Source: Roseivirga sp. UBA6052 (GTDB lineage: Bacteria; Bacteroidota; Bacteroidia; Cytophagales; Cyclobacteriaceae). From it: 64,000 nucleotides of DNA. The stretch lies in assembly GCA_002427755.1 (NCBI GenBank), contig DIYO01000001.1, positions 248,001 to 312,000 on the forward strand, given 5' to 3'. The number at the start of each line of letters is the position of its first letter. The stretch's first letter is position 1. This document shows, one piece after another, positions 45,420-54,630 of the stretch. Made by a program: the position numbers and the translations under genes. Below the pieces are notes generated by a model, which saw only the letters and a list, made by a program, of their open reading frames with translations, did no database searches and was not told where the DNA came from.

Positions 45420-45845
45420 ATGAAAAGAACAATAATGATCATAATGCTAACAATGACAAGCGCATTTGTGGCGAAAAGTCAAACCGGAATAATTGGCATT
45501 TGGCAACCAGAGGAAGCCGATTCCAAAATTGAAATTACGGCCTTAAGTGAAACGAATTTCATTGGTAAGGTCGCTTGGCTACAGGAACCATTGGACAAGG
45601 ATGGAAAACCATTTTTAGATAAGAAGAATAAGAAGAAATCACTTAGAACCAGAGAAATACTCGGAATGCCTATTCTCGAAGATTTAGTCTACAAAGAGGG
45701 TAAATGGAAAGGTACAGTATACGCTGCCAAGAGAGGAAGAAAAACGGATGTCTCGCTTTCTATGGAAGGTGATGACAAACTGATCTTAACAGTCTCAATG
45801 ATGGGCATGACTCGAAAACAGATTTGGAATAGATCGAACCTGTAA
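45420..45845 (+). CDS. DUF2147 family exported protein
   Basis: This exported protein of about 141 residues starts at the ATG at 45420, giving a signal peptide MKRTIMIIMLTMTSAFVAKSQ; the longer frame adds 18 non-signal residues. The DUF2147 pattern is visible in IIGIWQPEEADSKIEI, NFIGKVAWL, and WKGTVYAAKRGRKTDVSLSMEG, with the final G-M-T-R. The function of the family is unknown. It begins a six-gene run with 2-bp or overlapping spacing up to 50945, ending with an ABC transporter. Confidence 0.8.
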   Translation: MKRTIMIIMLTMTSAFVAKSQTGIIGIWQPEEADSKIEITALSETNFIGKVAWLQEPLDKDGKPFLDKKNKKKSLRTREILGMPILEDLVYKEGKWKGTVYAAKRGRKTDVSLSMEGDDKLILTVSMMGMTRKQIWNRSNL

Positions 45846-45847
45846 GC

Positions 45848-46606
45848 ATGCGTTATCTGTTTTCCGTAGTATTTGTTTCAGTAGCAGTCTCTGCCTTAGC
45901 ACAGGAAAATTATTCTACCAATTCACAAGCCTTAAGGATTGTAAAAGAGAATCAAGAAAGAGAATCAAAAAAAGATTCTCTGAAGTCTGTTTTCAAAGGT
46001 AAGTGGACACTCAATGTCGGTTTTGGCAATCGATATATCAATGGATCAAACCTTTCAGACCAGATAGACACTGTGCTTTTTGCAGATTTTTCTGATATCA
46101 GTGGCGCCTTGAATTTTGGAGCAGGAAAGTTCGTGACAAAGCGATTTTGGTTGAATACAGACATTACCATTACAATACCAAAGCGTGATCAGGAAATTAC
46201 CTCATTCAGTTTCGGAAACAACGGTCTTTCGGTTGAAGGAGAGGGCAGTGGCGGCTTGATGCTTGGGGTTTCCTTTATTGGGAAATATTACCTCAAAGAA
46301 TGGAAGCATTCCAGATTCTATATAGGTGGAGGGCTAGGTGCTTTGAACTTAAGAGCCAAAGGTGGTGAAATAAGTTTTAGTGCATCCAATGGTCAAAACA
46401 TGAATTTAGAAGAAGCTAGTTCGAGATACTTGTCCACAGAAATTTTGACAGGACTCACCTTAAGGCCTTCACAGATTTTGCTCTTCGATGCTGAATTCGG
46501 CTACAACTTCACAACAACAGATGAACCTATAGGCAGGATTATCTCTCCCGGAGGATTTACTACGGCCTTCACTTTATCATTCATTTTAAACGCAAACAAA
46601 AAGTGA
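45848..46606 (+). CDS. Outer-membrane beta-barrel-like protein
   Basis: This exported protein of 252 residues has a signal peptide (MRYLFSVVFVSVAVSALAQ). Alternating strands with glycines (TLNVGFGNRYINGS, GALNFGAGKF, LMLGVSFIGKYYLKEW, FYIGGGLGALNLRAKGG) and a C-terminal aromatic-ended strand (FTTAFTLSFILN) are typical of small outer-membrane barrels. It sits between DUF2147 and TolC in a tight operon. Its specific role is unknown. Confidence 0.75.
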   Translation: MRYLFSVVFVSVAVSALAQENYSTNSQALRIVKENQERESKKDSLKSVFKGKWTLNVGFGNRYINGSNLSDQIDTVLFADFSDISGALNFGAGKFVTKRFWLNTDITITIPKRDQEITSFSFGNNGLSVEGEGSGGLMLGVSFIGKYYLKEWKHSRFYIGGGLGALNLRAKGGEISFSASNGQNMNLEEASSRYLSTEILTGLTLRPSQILLFDAEFGYNFTTTDEPIGRIISPGGFTTAFTLSFILNANKK

Positions 46607-46607
46607 A

Positions 46608-47930
46608 ATGAAAAAATTTAAATTCATCATCTTAACAACACTATTTTGTGGCGCCAGCTTGGTCAAGCTCAGCGCTCAAGAAATAAGTCTTAAAAGCGCT
46701 GAACAGGCATATCAATTGGCACTTGAGTCTAATTCGGACTATAAAAACTATAAGCTGAATGAGCTCATCTCAGAAGAGGGCTATCAGCAATCGAAAAGCT
46801 ATAAAAAGGCCAGTATAACCGGTACGTTTAATGGACAGAAAAATCTAGACTTGGCAGTGACCCCATTGCCCGGAGAGATTTTCGGTCAACCTGGCCAGAC
46901 TGTAGAGGCACAATTCGGACAAGAGTATACCTACAATGCAGGTATCACCATCTCTAAGCAGATTTTAAATAGAGAGGCGGCTTTTCAGGCAAAAATCTCT
47001 GAGCTTTCTGTAGAACAGGCGGAAGCCGACACTAAGCTGTTCAAAGAACTCTTAGCCGAACAAGTGGGGCTATATTATTACACCGGCCTTATTGCTCAAA
47101 AGGCCATAAAGCTGGGTGAAGAAGATTTAAAAACTGTGCTGCAGATAGAAGAACTAGCAGAAGAAAAGTTTCAAGAAGGATTACTTGACGCCATTGCATT
47201 AAACGGAGCTTCTATTAATGTGGAAGTAGTTAAACAAAACTTGAATTCCAGTAGGCAATTAGAACAGCAATGTTTAACTGAATTGAAGAAACTAATTGGT
47301 CTCGAACCAGCTACTAGGTTAAGTTTTTTTGAAGAAACAGAGATTGCTATACCAAATCCAATCATGCTGGATCAGCTTGGGGAAAATTCAAAACTAGCAC
47401 TAGCAATACTTAGTCAAAAGCAAGCAGACCTTCAGGTGAAGCTTAGTCAGTCTCTATTGCTGCCAACGATGACTGTTAGTACTTATCATGGTAAACAGCA
47501 ATTTAGAGACGAATTTGGACTAGGGCTTAGGGGAGATGATTGGTCAAATTATAGCTATGTAGCGTTAAACTTAAATGTGCCGATTTTCACAGGAAAGCGC
47601 ACCCGTTCTAAAATAAAACAGAGCAAGCTCAATCAAGAATACGTCAATAACGACAAGCTCCAGACAGAAAAAAGCTTGGTGTTATCGGACATTCAAATGA
47701 TTGAAGAATATCAATTGAGCATTACAGATGCTGAATCTTCCGAAAAGATTTATCAACTGAAAAACACGAATCAGGAACTAAGCTTGAAAAAGTACTTAGA
47801 AGGGCTAATCAGTCTAGATGCTTACTTGTTGGTATATGAAGAATATATAAAGGCAGAGCATACCTATCTAAATGCTCTCTCGAAGACTTACAACTATTAC
47901 AGTCAAATAACTTCAAGAATCGAAAAATGA
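46608..47930 (+). CDS. TolC family outer-membrane protein
   Basis: This 440-residue outer-membrane efflux protein has a signal peptide (MKKFKFIILTTLFCGASLVKLSAQ). The long alternating helix/strand pattern with AEQAYQLALESNSDY near the start, repeated in the second half, is typical of OEP/TolC monomers, which trimerise to form the exit duct. It overlaps the adaptor gene by 4 bp and is followed by the adaptor, permease and ATPase, so it is the channel of this transporter. Confidence 0.88.
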   Translation: MKKFKFIILTTLFCGASLVKLSAQEISLKSAEQAYQLALESNSDYKNYKLNELISEEGYQQSKSYKKASITGTFNGQKNLDLAVTPLPGEIFGQPGQTVEAQFGQEYTYNAGITISKQILNREAAFQAKISELSVEQAEADTKLFKELLAEQVGLYYYTGLIAQKAIKLGEEDLKTVLQIEELAEEKFQEGLLDAIALNGASINVEVVKQNLNSSRQLEQQCLTELKKLIGLEPATRLSFFEETEIAIPNPIMLDQLGENSKLALAILSQKQADLQVKLSQSLLLPTMTVSTYHGKQQFRDEFGLGLRGDDWSNYSYVALNLNVPIFTGKRTRSKIKQSKLNQEYVNNDKLQTEKSLVLSDIQMIEEYQLSITDAESSEKIYQLKNTNQELSLKKYLEGLISLDAYLLVYEEYIKAEHTYLNALSKTYNYYSQITSRIEK

Positions 47931-49021
47931 AAAGGTTAAAATATATCATAGCAATAGTTGCGATTAGCATAGTAGGGGCTACTTCATGTAAGAAAGAAGA
48001 AACTATAAAAATGGAACGAGTGGATATTGTGGACGCGGTTTTTGCGAGCGGCCAGATCATATCTGAATACGAATATCAGGTCACGTCCAAAGCAGAAGGC
48101 TATTTAACAGGTTTCAATATAAGTGAAGGCACGCCAGTGGAAAAAGGAAATCTCCTTTTCTCCATCTCTAAAGTGACACAGGATGCGCAACTTAAAAATT
48201 CTGAGGCAAGCTATGCCGACGCTAAACGAAAGACACTTCCCAATTCACCTGAGCAAGTTAAGCTTCAGCTTCAGATTGAGCAGGCCAAATTCCAATTAGA
48301 AAGTGATAAAAAGAACCTAGCGCGATATGAAAATCTATTAGAGGTAAAGGCTGTCTCTCAAGCAGATTATGACAGAATTAAGCTTCAGTATGAAAATTCT
48401 AAAAGGAATCTCTCTATTCAACAAAAAGGTTTAGAGGATCTAATCAAGAATCTAGAGCTCAGCCTTTTAAATGCAAATACTCAGTTAATCACACAACAAG
48501 AAAGCAGTGCGGACTACGAAATTAGGTCGGAGCTTAATGGTGAAGTATTGCAACTGTTAAAAGAACCGGGAGAGCTCGTAAGAAGAGGAGAGGTAATGGC
48601 CTTATTGGGTGGCGGAGAAAAGATCATCAAACTGTTTATCGCAGAAGAAGACATTAATCAAGTGGAACTAGGGCAATTGATTTATATCAGTCTTAACACT
48701 TCTAAAGATGAGCTTTACGAAGCCAGCATCTCAAAGATTTATCCTTCATTCGATCAATTAGAGCAATCATTCATTATTGAAGCTAAATTCAAAACTCTAC
48801 CTGAAAAGCTGTATCACAATACGCAGGTACAAGGAAACATTCTCATTGCGGAGCGAACCACTGCTTTTGCGATTCCTACTGCATACTTAATAGGAGGTGA
48901 TTCTGTTAAAACATCTGAGGGTAATAAGAAGGTGATGCTTGGGCTTCAGAATAAAAAATGGACAGAAATATTAGGGGGCATTTCTGAGTCGACTCAGCTT
49001 TACAAACCAGACTTAGAATGA
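47927..49021 (+). CDS. Periplasmic adaptor of the ABC exporter, lipoprotein
   Basis: This HlyD/MacA-like adaptor of 364 residues has a lipid-anchor signal ending in VGATSC. A biotinyl-lipoyl-like half (YEYQVTSKAEGYLTGFNISEGTPVEKGN), a long helical hairpin (about residues 85-180) and the second lipoyl half (IRSELNGEVLQLLKEPGELVRRGE) are in the usual order. It links the TolC protein upstream with the permease downstream. Confidence 0.88.
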   Translation: MKRLKYIIAIVAISIVGATSCKKEETIKMERVDIVDAVFASGQIISEYEYQVTSKAEGYLTGFNISEGTPVEKGNLLFSISKVTQDAQLKNSEASYADAKRKTLPNSPEQVKLQLQIEQAKFQLESDKKNLARYENLLEVKAVSQADYDRIKLQYENSKRNLSIQQKGLEDLIKNLELSLLNANTQLITQQESSADYEIRSELNGEVLQLLKEPGELVRRGEVMALLGGGEKIIKLFIAEEDINQVELGQLIYISLNTSKDELYEASISKIYPSFDQLEQSFIIEAKFKTLPEKLYHNTQVQGNILIAERTTAFAIPTAYLIGGDSVKTSEGNKKVMLGLQNKKWTEILGGISESTQLYKPDLE

Positions 49022-50265
49022 TACGTCAAACTAATTTTCAAGTCGCATTTGCTCACTTAAGTTCAAGGGTTAAACAAAGCCTAGTGGCCATGCTGAGCGT
49101 TACTTTTGGTATCTCCATGTACATCTTCATGAATGGGTTTATGACAGGAGTGAATGATGTGCAGAATGAGTTGGCGTTTAGTGCTTTGGCCCATGTAAGA
49201 ATCTACAGGGACCTGCCAAAGGATAGGTCTAATCTATTAGCATCAAAATATGATGAAGAGGCGACTCTAATCAATATTAGAAATCCTAAGACCATTCAGT
49301 ATACAACAGGAATTCGTAATGCCAATGAAGTGATCGATGCCATAGATCACTTGCCGGAAATTACAGACATCGCCACGCAAGTAAACCTTAATGTCTTTTT
49401 TAGAAATGGCTCAGCCAAAATAAACGGTTTAACAGCTGGAGTAAATGCTAATGATGAGGAAGCACTTTTTGGTATTTCCGAATCGGTTATTGAAGGTTCA
49501 TGGTTCGATTTGAATCACCGAAGCGATGGAATCATCATGGGTGTAGGATTAGCTAAAAAATTGAGCCTCAATCTTAATGATAATGTCCAAGTAAGCACGG
49601 CTGATGGGGTGACTAGAAATTTTGAGATCATTGGGATTCTCGAAACAACCATGGCCGGAGTTGATGACATGAAAGCCTTCATTCAGATAAATGCTGCTCG
49701 TCAATTGATCTCCAAAAACAGAAGCTATGCCACGGATATTCAGGTGAATGTAGCGGATTTCGAAGCAGCCTCAGCCGTTGCTGCTAAAATGAGATCCCTT
49801 ACAGATTTAAAAGTAGAATCTTGGATTGAATCAAACGGCCAGCTTGATGCCGGCAATGAGCTACGAAATATTATCGCATTGGCCGTATCATTTACCATTC
49901 TTCTGGTGGCTGGCTTCGGCATATACAACATCATGAACATGACGGTAAATGAGAAAATCAAGGAAATCGCCATACTCAAAGCAATGGGGTTTGAGGGGAG
50001 TGATATCGTTCAAATCTTCTTAGTCCAGTCTATCATCATTGGTATCATTGGAGGTATCATAGGAATGCTCTTTGGCGCTGCAGTGTCTGTGGTGATTAAC
50101 CAAGTTCCTTTTCAAGTAGCCTCTTTGGAAACACTACCCATGTCTTATAGAGCTAAGGATTATGTGGCAGCCTTTGGCTTTGGCTTAATCACAACATTTG
50201 TCGCGGGTTATTTACCGGCAAAGAAAGCATCAAAAGTAGATCCTGTAACCATCATAAGAGGATAA
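49018..50265 (+). CDS. MacB/FtsX-type ABC exporter permease
   Basis: This 415-residue permease has one N-terminal helix, a periplasmic domain (about 40-275) and three C-terminal helices with the FtsX signature (NIMNMTVNEKIKEIAILKAMGFEGSDI). It is the permease half of a tripartite MacB-like system, with the ATPase in a separate gene 2 bp downstream. The substrate is unknown; LolCE-type lipoprotein transport is an alternative, but TolC association argues for export. Confidence 0.9.
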   Translation: MIRQTNFQVAFAHLSSRVKQSLVAMLSVTFGISMYIFMNGFMTGVNDVQNELAFSALAHVRIYRDLPKDRSNLLASKYDEEATLINIRNPKTIQYTTGIRNANEVIDAIDHLPEITDIATQVNLNVFFRNGSAKINGLTAGVNANDEEALFGISESVIEGSWFDLNHRSDGIIMGVGLAKKLSLNLNDNVQVSTADGVTRNFEIIGILETTMAGVDDMKAFIQINAARQLISKNRSYATDIQVNVADFEAASAVAAKMRSLTDLKVESWIESNGQLDAGNELRNIIALAVSFTILLVAGFGIYNIMNMTVNEKIKEIAILKAMGFEGSDIVQIFLVQSIIIGIIGGIIGMLFGAAVSVVINQVPFQVASLETLPMSYRAKDYVAAFGFGLITTFVAGYLPAKKASKVDPVTIIRG

Positions 50266-50267
50266 TC

Positions 50268-50945
50268 ATGGAAAATCAGATTGCATTAAAAGTTTCAAAT
50301 ATTGATAAGTTCTTTTACGAACCATCAAAATTTCAGGTCCTAAAAGACATCAATTTTGATGTTAAAAAGGGGGAGTTTCTCTCTTTAGTAGGAAAATCAG
50401 GATCGGGTAAGTCCACTTTATTATATGTCCTTTCGACAATGGATACCGATTATTCAGGTAGTCTGGAAATTAATGGGAAAACACTCACAGGGTCTACTCA
50501 AAATGAGCTAGCCAAGTTTAGAAATGCGAACATCGGGTTCGTATTCCAGTTTCACTACTTATTGCCGGATTTCTCAACGTTAGATAATGTGATGCTTCCT
50601 GCCTTGAAACTTCGAAAAAAGTCAAAGGAAGAGATTAGAGAAATGGCTTATGAGAATCTCAAACTCTTAGGAATAGAGGACCAGGCTAAGAAATCAGCCA
50701 ATAAGCTATCGGGTGGCCAGCAGCAAAGGGTAGCAATTGCAAGAGCCCTCATTAACGAACCCGCCATCATCATGGGAGACGAACCTACCGGGAACCTTGA
50801 TTCAAAGAACACGCAAACCGTATTCGATATTTTTCAGCAGTTGTCTGAAGAAAGAGGACAAACCATCATTGCGGTAACACATGATGATGAGTTTGCCAAG
50901 AATACTGATAGGATACTCGAATTGAGCGATGGAAGTATGCTCTGA
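50268..50945 (+). CDS. ABC exporter ATP-binding protein (MacB/LolD type)
   Basis: This ATPase of 225 residues has Walker A GKSGSGKST (42-50), a Q-loop FQFHYLLPDF, the signature LSGGQQQRVAIARAL, Walker B IIMGDEPTGNLDS and the switch His in AVTHDDEF. It energises the permease upstream. It ends the operon that begins at 45420. Confidence 0.95.
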   Translation: MENQIALKVSNIDKFFYEPSKFQVLKDINFDVKKGEFLSLVGKSGSGKSTLLYVLSTMDTDYSGSLEINGKTLTGSTQNELAKFRNANIGFVFQFHYLLPDFSTLDNVMLPALKLRKKSKEEIREMAYENLKLLGIEDQAKKSANKLSGGQQQRVAIARALINEPAIIMGDEPTGNLDSKNTQTVFDIFQQLSEERGQTIIAVTHDDEFAKNTDRILELSDGSML

Positions 50946-51160
50946 AATTAACATTGAGTCGTTTTAAGCCCTAATTAACAATCAAGCAAAGCTTCAAAAG
51001 ATTAGATTTCATCTTCGATTTAATACATAGATAACACGGGTATCAAAAATGAGCCCCATCTTATATAGAAATACCAAATCAATTGATAAGAACCTGATTT
51101 TTAGAATCATGAAGGGTTAAATTGATTTTTATAATTGACCTTAATACTAAACTGAAACAT

Positions 51161-53512
51161 ATGAAAATCAGTACTTTTTTGGTTCTGATGTTTCTTAGCT
51201 TCTCGATGTTTGCTCAAAAAACGAGCAAGCGCGAAGTTCATGTTGGACTTCTGCTGGATGTAAGAAACCAAACCGTAGACCCCCTCATTGATCGTCTAAA
51301 GATGGAGATCAAGGCTGTTGTTGGAGAAGATGCATTAATGATCTTTGATGAGAGCCAAATCCTAGTAAATGACTACGATAAGGATAAAGCCGAAACCAAC
51401 TATAATCAAATCCTAGAGGGGCCGAGTGATATCATCATCGCTTTTGGTGCCATTAATAATGTTGTGGTGGCTCAAAAGAAAGAACACTTAAAACCTACCG
51501 TCTTGTTTGGCGCAGCGCCTGGCGATTTCACAGAACTCGATAGAGCCAAATCTTCATCGGGAATTCCTAATCTGGCTTATTTGGTTTTTGCTCAATCTTT
51601 TGGAGTAGATCTGGATACTTTCGAAGTCCTATATGCCTTTAAAAATATTGGAATAGCGGTAGAAAAACCCATTCTAGAAACTCTTCCCGTTGAAGACCTA
51701 TTAGATCAGATTTTCCAAGAAAAAGAGGCAACCTACCAGCTCATACCCTTCCAAACCATCGAAGAAATAGAGGCCTCACTTGATGATATTGATGCCCTAT
51801 ACATGGGAGGTGGATATTTATTCAGCGAGAAAGAAATTCAAGAGCTAGCAGATATACTTCTAGAGAATAGGATTCCCTCATTTACTTCAACAAGTGTGGA
51901 TGATGTCAAACTGGGATTAATGGCTACCAATCAAAGTGATCAAGGGCTTGATCAAATATTTAGAAGAATTGCCCTTACAGTAGAAGCCATAGTCAATGGT
52001 ACCAATGCGGGAGATTTGCCGCTTTATATTGATAACGAGCAAGTCTTAACGATCAATTTCAATTCAGTAGAAATGCTGAATGTCCCCATAAAATACAGCT
52101 TAATCGCTTCCACAAATTTTGTAGGCGATTTTGACAAAAGAGTATCAGAAAAGAAATATACGCTACAGGAAATCATGCAGGAGGCACTTGTCAATAACCT
52201 TACGCTTCAATCAAGTGCTAAAGACGTGGAATTAGTAGGGCAGGACGTTAAAACCGCGCGGAGTAATTTCCTCCCTGATTTTAGTGTTTCGGCTACAGGG
52301 AGTTATCTAGATCCTGAATTAGCAGCCGTTTCAAATGGACAAAACCCTGAATTCACAACATCAAGTAATCTCTCTTTTCAACAGTTGCTCTTTTCCCCCG
52401 GAGCAAGTGCGAATATAAAAATTCAAGAGGCACTCAAAATGGCACAAGAGGCCAGTCTAAACATTGATCAGTTGAATACAATTTTTGATGTTTCTAATGC
52501 GTATTTCAACGCGTTATTGCTCAAAGCGAACCTTGAGATTTCTGCGCGTAATGTAGACCTCACCAAAAGGAACTTACAGATCGCTGAGCAAAATTATGAA
52601 TCTGGTCAATCAGGTAAATCAGATGTATTGAGGTTCCGTAGCCAATTGGCACAAAATACACAGAGTCTTATTGAAGCAGTGAATCAATTAGAACAAGCCT
52701 TTTTCAGTATTAATCAATTATTGAATCAACCCATTGATCGTCAGATTGACGTGGCAGATGCCGAATTAGGAAAAGGAGTTTTTACAGAATACGACTATGA
52801 AGAACTTAGAGAATTCTTAGATGATCCTAAGCTAAGTAAGCCATTTACTGAGTTTCTGATAGAGGTAGCAAAGGATAATGCACCGGAACTAAAAAACCTT
52901 GCTTATAATTTAGACGCAGTAGAGCAAAACTTAAGATTGGCTACAAATGGCAGATATGTTCCTACTGTCGCACTTCAAGGTCAATACAATTACACATTTA
53001 ATAGAAGTGGGGCAGGCTCTGACGTTCCAATGGGCTTTGGAACTATCCCGGATGGCTATTACAGCGCTGGGCTAAATATTTCTTTGCCCATTTTTCAAAA
53101 GAATCAGCAGAATATCAATAAGCAAACAGCCATTATCCAAAAGGACCAACTCAACATTAATAGAGATAATATATCTCTAAACCTTGAGCGAAATGTGAGT
53201 ATCTCAGTCCTTCAGCTGATCAATCAAATTGCCAATATTGAGCTTTCTAAGGTTTCTGAATCTGCGGCACAAGAGAGTTTAGAATTAACCCAGGAAGCCT
53301 ATGAGAGAGGCTCAGTGAATTGGGTTCAATTAATTGATGCACAAAACAACTATGTGAGCGCACAATTGGCTAATGCAAGTGCCATCTATAACTACTTATT
53401 AAGTGCTTTAACCTTAGAACGCTACCTAGGACAATATTTCCTTTTAAATACGGAGGAGCAAAACCAAGCTTTCCGAGAATCATTTTTCAATTTTTTACTC
53501 AACCAGAACTAA
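51161..53512 (+). CDS. Fusion of ABC substrate-binding-like domain and TolC outer-membrane protein
   Basis: This exported protein of about 783 residues starts at the ATG at 51161 (MKISTFLVLMFLSFSMFAQ signal peptide). The first 300 residues resemble the periplasmic ABC_sub_bind fold: HVGLLLDVRNQTVDPLIDRLKMEI, IIIAFGAINNVVVAQ, PTVLFGAAPGDF, IDALYMGGGYLFS, and LADILLENRIPSFTSTSVDDVKLGLMA. Residues about 345-760 are a standard TolC/OEP domain (TLQEIMQEALVNNLTLQSS and, in the second repeat, LELTQEAYERGSVNWVQLIDAQNNYVSAQ). It is followed by an RND adaptor after 10 bp, so it is the outer-membrane channel of that efflux system, with an extra periplasmic ligand-binding part. I have not met this fusion as a named family. 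Confidence 0.85.
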   Translation: MKISTFLVLMFLSFSMFAQKTSKREVHVGLLLDVRNQTVDPLIDRLKMEIKAVVGEDALMIFDESQILVNDYDKDKAETNYNQILEGPSDIIIAFGAINNVVVAQKKEHLKPTVLFGAAPGDFTELDRAKSSSGIPNLAYLVFAQSFGVDLDTFEVLYAFKNIGIAVEKPILETLPVEDLLDQIFQEKEATYQLIPFQTIEEIEASLDDIDALYMGGGYLFSEKEIQELADILLENRIPSFTSTSVDDVKLGLMATNQSDQGLDQIFRRIALTVEAIVNGTNAGDLPLYIDNEQVLTINFNSVEMLNVPIKYSLIASTNFVGDFDKRVSEKKYTLQEIMQEALVNNLTLQSSAKDVELVGQDVKTARSNFLPDFSVSATGSYLDPELAAVSNGQNPEFTTSSNLSFQQLLFSPGASANIKIQEALKMAQEASLNIDQLNTIFDVSNAYFNALLLKANLEISARNVDLTKRNLQIAEQNYESGQSGKSDVLRFRSQLAQNTQSLIEAVNQLEQAFFSINQLLNQPIDRQIDVADAELGKGVFTEYDYEELREFLDDPKLSKPFTEFLIEVAKDNAPELKNLAYNLDAVEQNLRLATNGRYVPTVALQGQYNYTFNRSGAGSDVPMGFGTIPDGYYSAGLNISLPIFQKNQQNINKQTAIIQKDQLNINRDNISLNLERNVSISVLQLINQIANIELSKVSESAAQESLELTQEAYERGSVNWVQLIDAQNNYVSAQLANASAIYNYLLSALTLERYLGQYFLLNTEEQNQAFRESFFNFLLNQN

Positions 53513-53522
53513 TCGGCCACCC

Positions 53523-54608
53523 ATGAAATCTAAAATTTATATCGCTATTATCTCAGTCTTCGCATTGGCAATGCTAAGCGCTTGCAGCACTGAAGAGGTT
53601 CAAGAAAAGAAGACACTAAGACCGGTTGTTTATCAGGAGGTAGGATATGCATCTGCCTTAGAAGCAAGGAGCTTTAATGGGACTGCCGAGACAGATAAAG
53701 TAATCAATCTGAGTTTCAGGAGCGGTGGCATCATCACCACCTTTAATATAAGACTAGGCCAGGTGGTGAGAAAAGGTCAGTTGTTAGCGCAATTAGATAA
53801 TGTACAGTCCCGACTAGCATTAGAACAAGCGCAAGCCTCCCTCGCCAGTGCAGAGTCTCAGATGAACACGGCAAAACTTGGTTATGACAGAATTAGATCT
53901 CTTTACGAAAAAGGGAGTGCCTCTTTAAGTGACTTTGAGAATGCCAAGAATTCTTACCAAACCGCACAAAGTAGTTATGCTTCAGCTCAAAGGAGTGTAG
54001 ATATCCAAAAAGAACAAGTGAATTACGGATACATCTATGCCCCGGAGAATGGTGTGATCGCTGCTGTGAATACTGAGATAGATGAGAATGTTAATCCCGG
54101 CCAGGTGGTAGCAGTCTTGAATGCCGGAAATCAGATGACCATTTCGCTAGGGATGCCTGAGAGCGTTATAAATGAGGTGAAAGAGTGCAAGAATGTAGGC
54201 GTTACATTTCCTGCTATAGGAAACAAAATATTTGAAGCCCAAGTGACAGAAGTGTCACCTGCAGTCGATCGTAATACGGCTACATATCCCGTAAAAGTGA
54301 CCTTACTTGCAGCCACGGAGGAGATCAAATCGGGTATGGCGGCCAACGTGAAATTCAGTTTCGGACAACTAGAACAAGAAGTTATAGTTATACCTGCTAA
54401 AGCGGTAGGAGAAGACAGCATGGGAAGGTTTGTTTTTCTAATAGAAGAAAAAGGAGCTTCAGAAGGCATAATTAGAAAGCAGCACATTCAAATTGGTGAT
54501 CTCACAGCAAGAGGTTTTCAGGTAAAAAGTGGGTTGAAGGAAGGACAGAAGATAGCTACAGCAGGTTTGCAAACCCTTCTCGATGGCCAAGAAGTAAGTC
54601 TTAAATAG
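53523..54608 (+). CDS. RND efflux periplasmic adaptor, lipoprotein
   Basis: This membrane-fusion protein of 361 residues has a lipoprotein signal ending in LAMLSAC. The order is the usual one: lipoyl half (IITTFNIRLGQVVRKGQLLAQLDN), helical hairpin (about 95-155, with LYEKGSASLSDFENAKNSYQTAQ), second lipoyl half (YAPENGVIAAVNTEIDENVNPGQ) and a beta-barrel plus membrane-proximal domain. It pairs with the RND permease downstream. Confidence 0.9.
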   Translation: MKSKIYIAIISVFALAMLSACSTEEVQEKKTLRPVVYQEVGYASALEARSFNGTAETDKVINLSFRSGGIITTFNIRLGQVVRKGQLLAQLDNVQSRLALEQAQASLASAESQMNTAKLGYDRIRSLYEKGSASLSDFENAKNSYQTAQSSYASAQRSVDIQKEQVNYGYIYAPENGVIAAVNTEIDENVNPGQVVAVLNAGNQMTISLGMPESVINEVKECKNVGVTFPAIGNKIFEAQVTEVSPAVDRNTATYPVKVTLLAATEEIKSGMAANVKFSFGQLEQEVIVIPAKAVGEDSMGRFVFLIEEKGASEGIIRKQHIQIGDLTARGFQVKSGLKEGQKIATAGLQTLLDGQEVSLK

Positions 54609-54630
54609 CAGGTTCTTTAATTTTTTTGAA

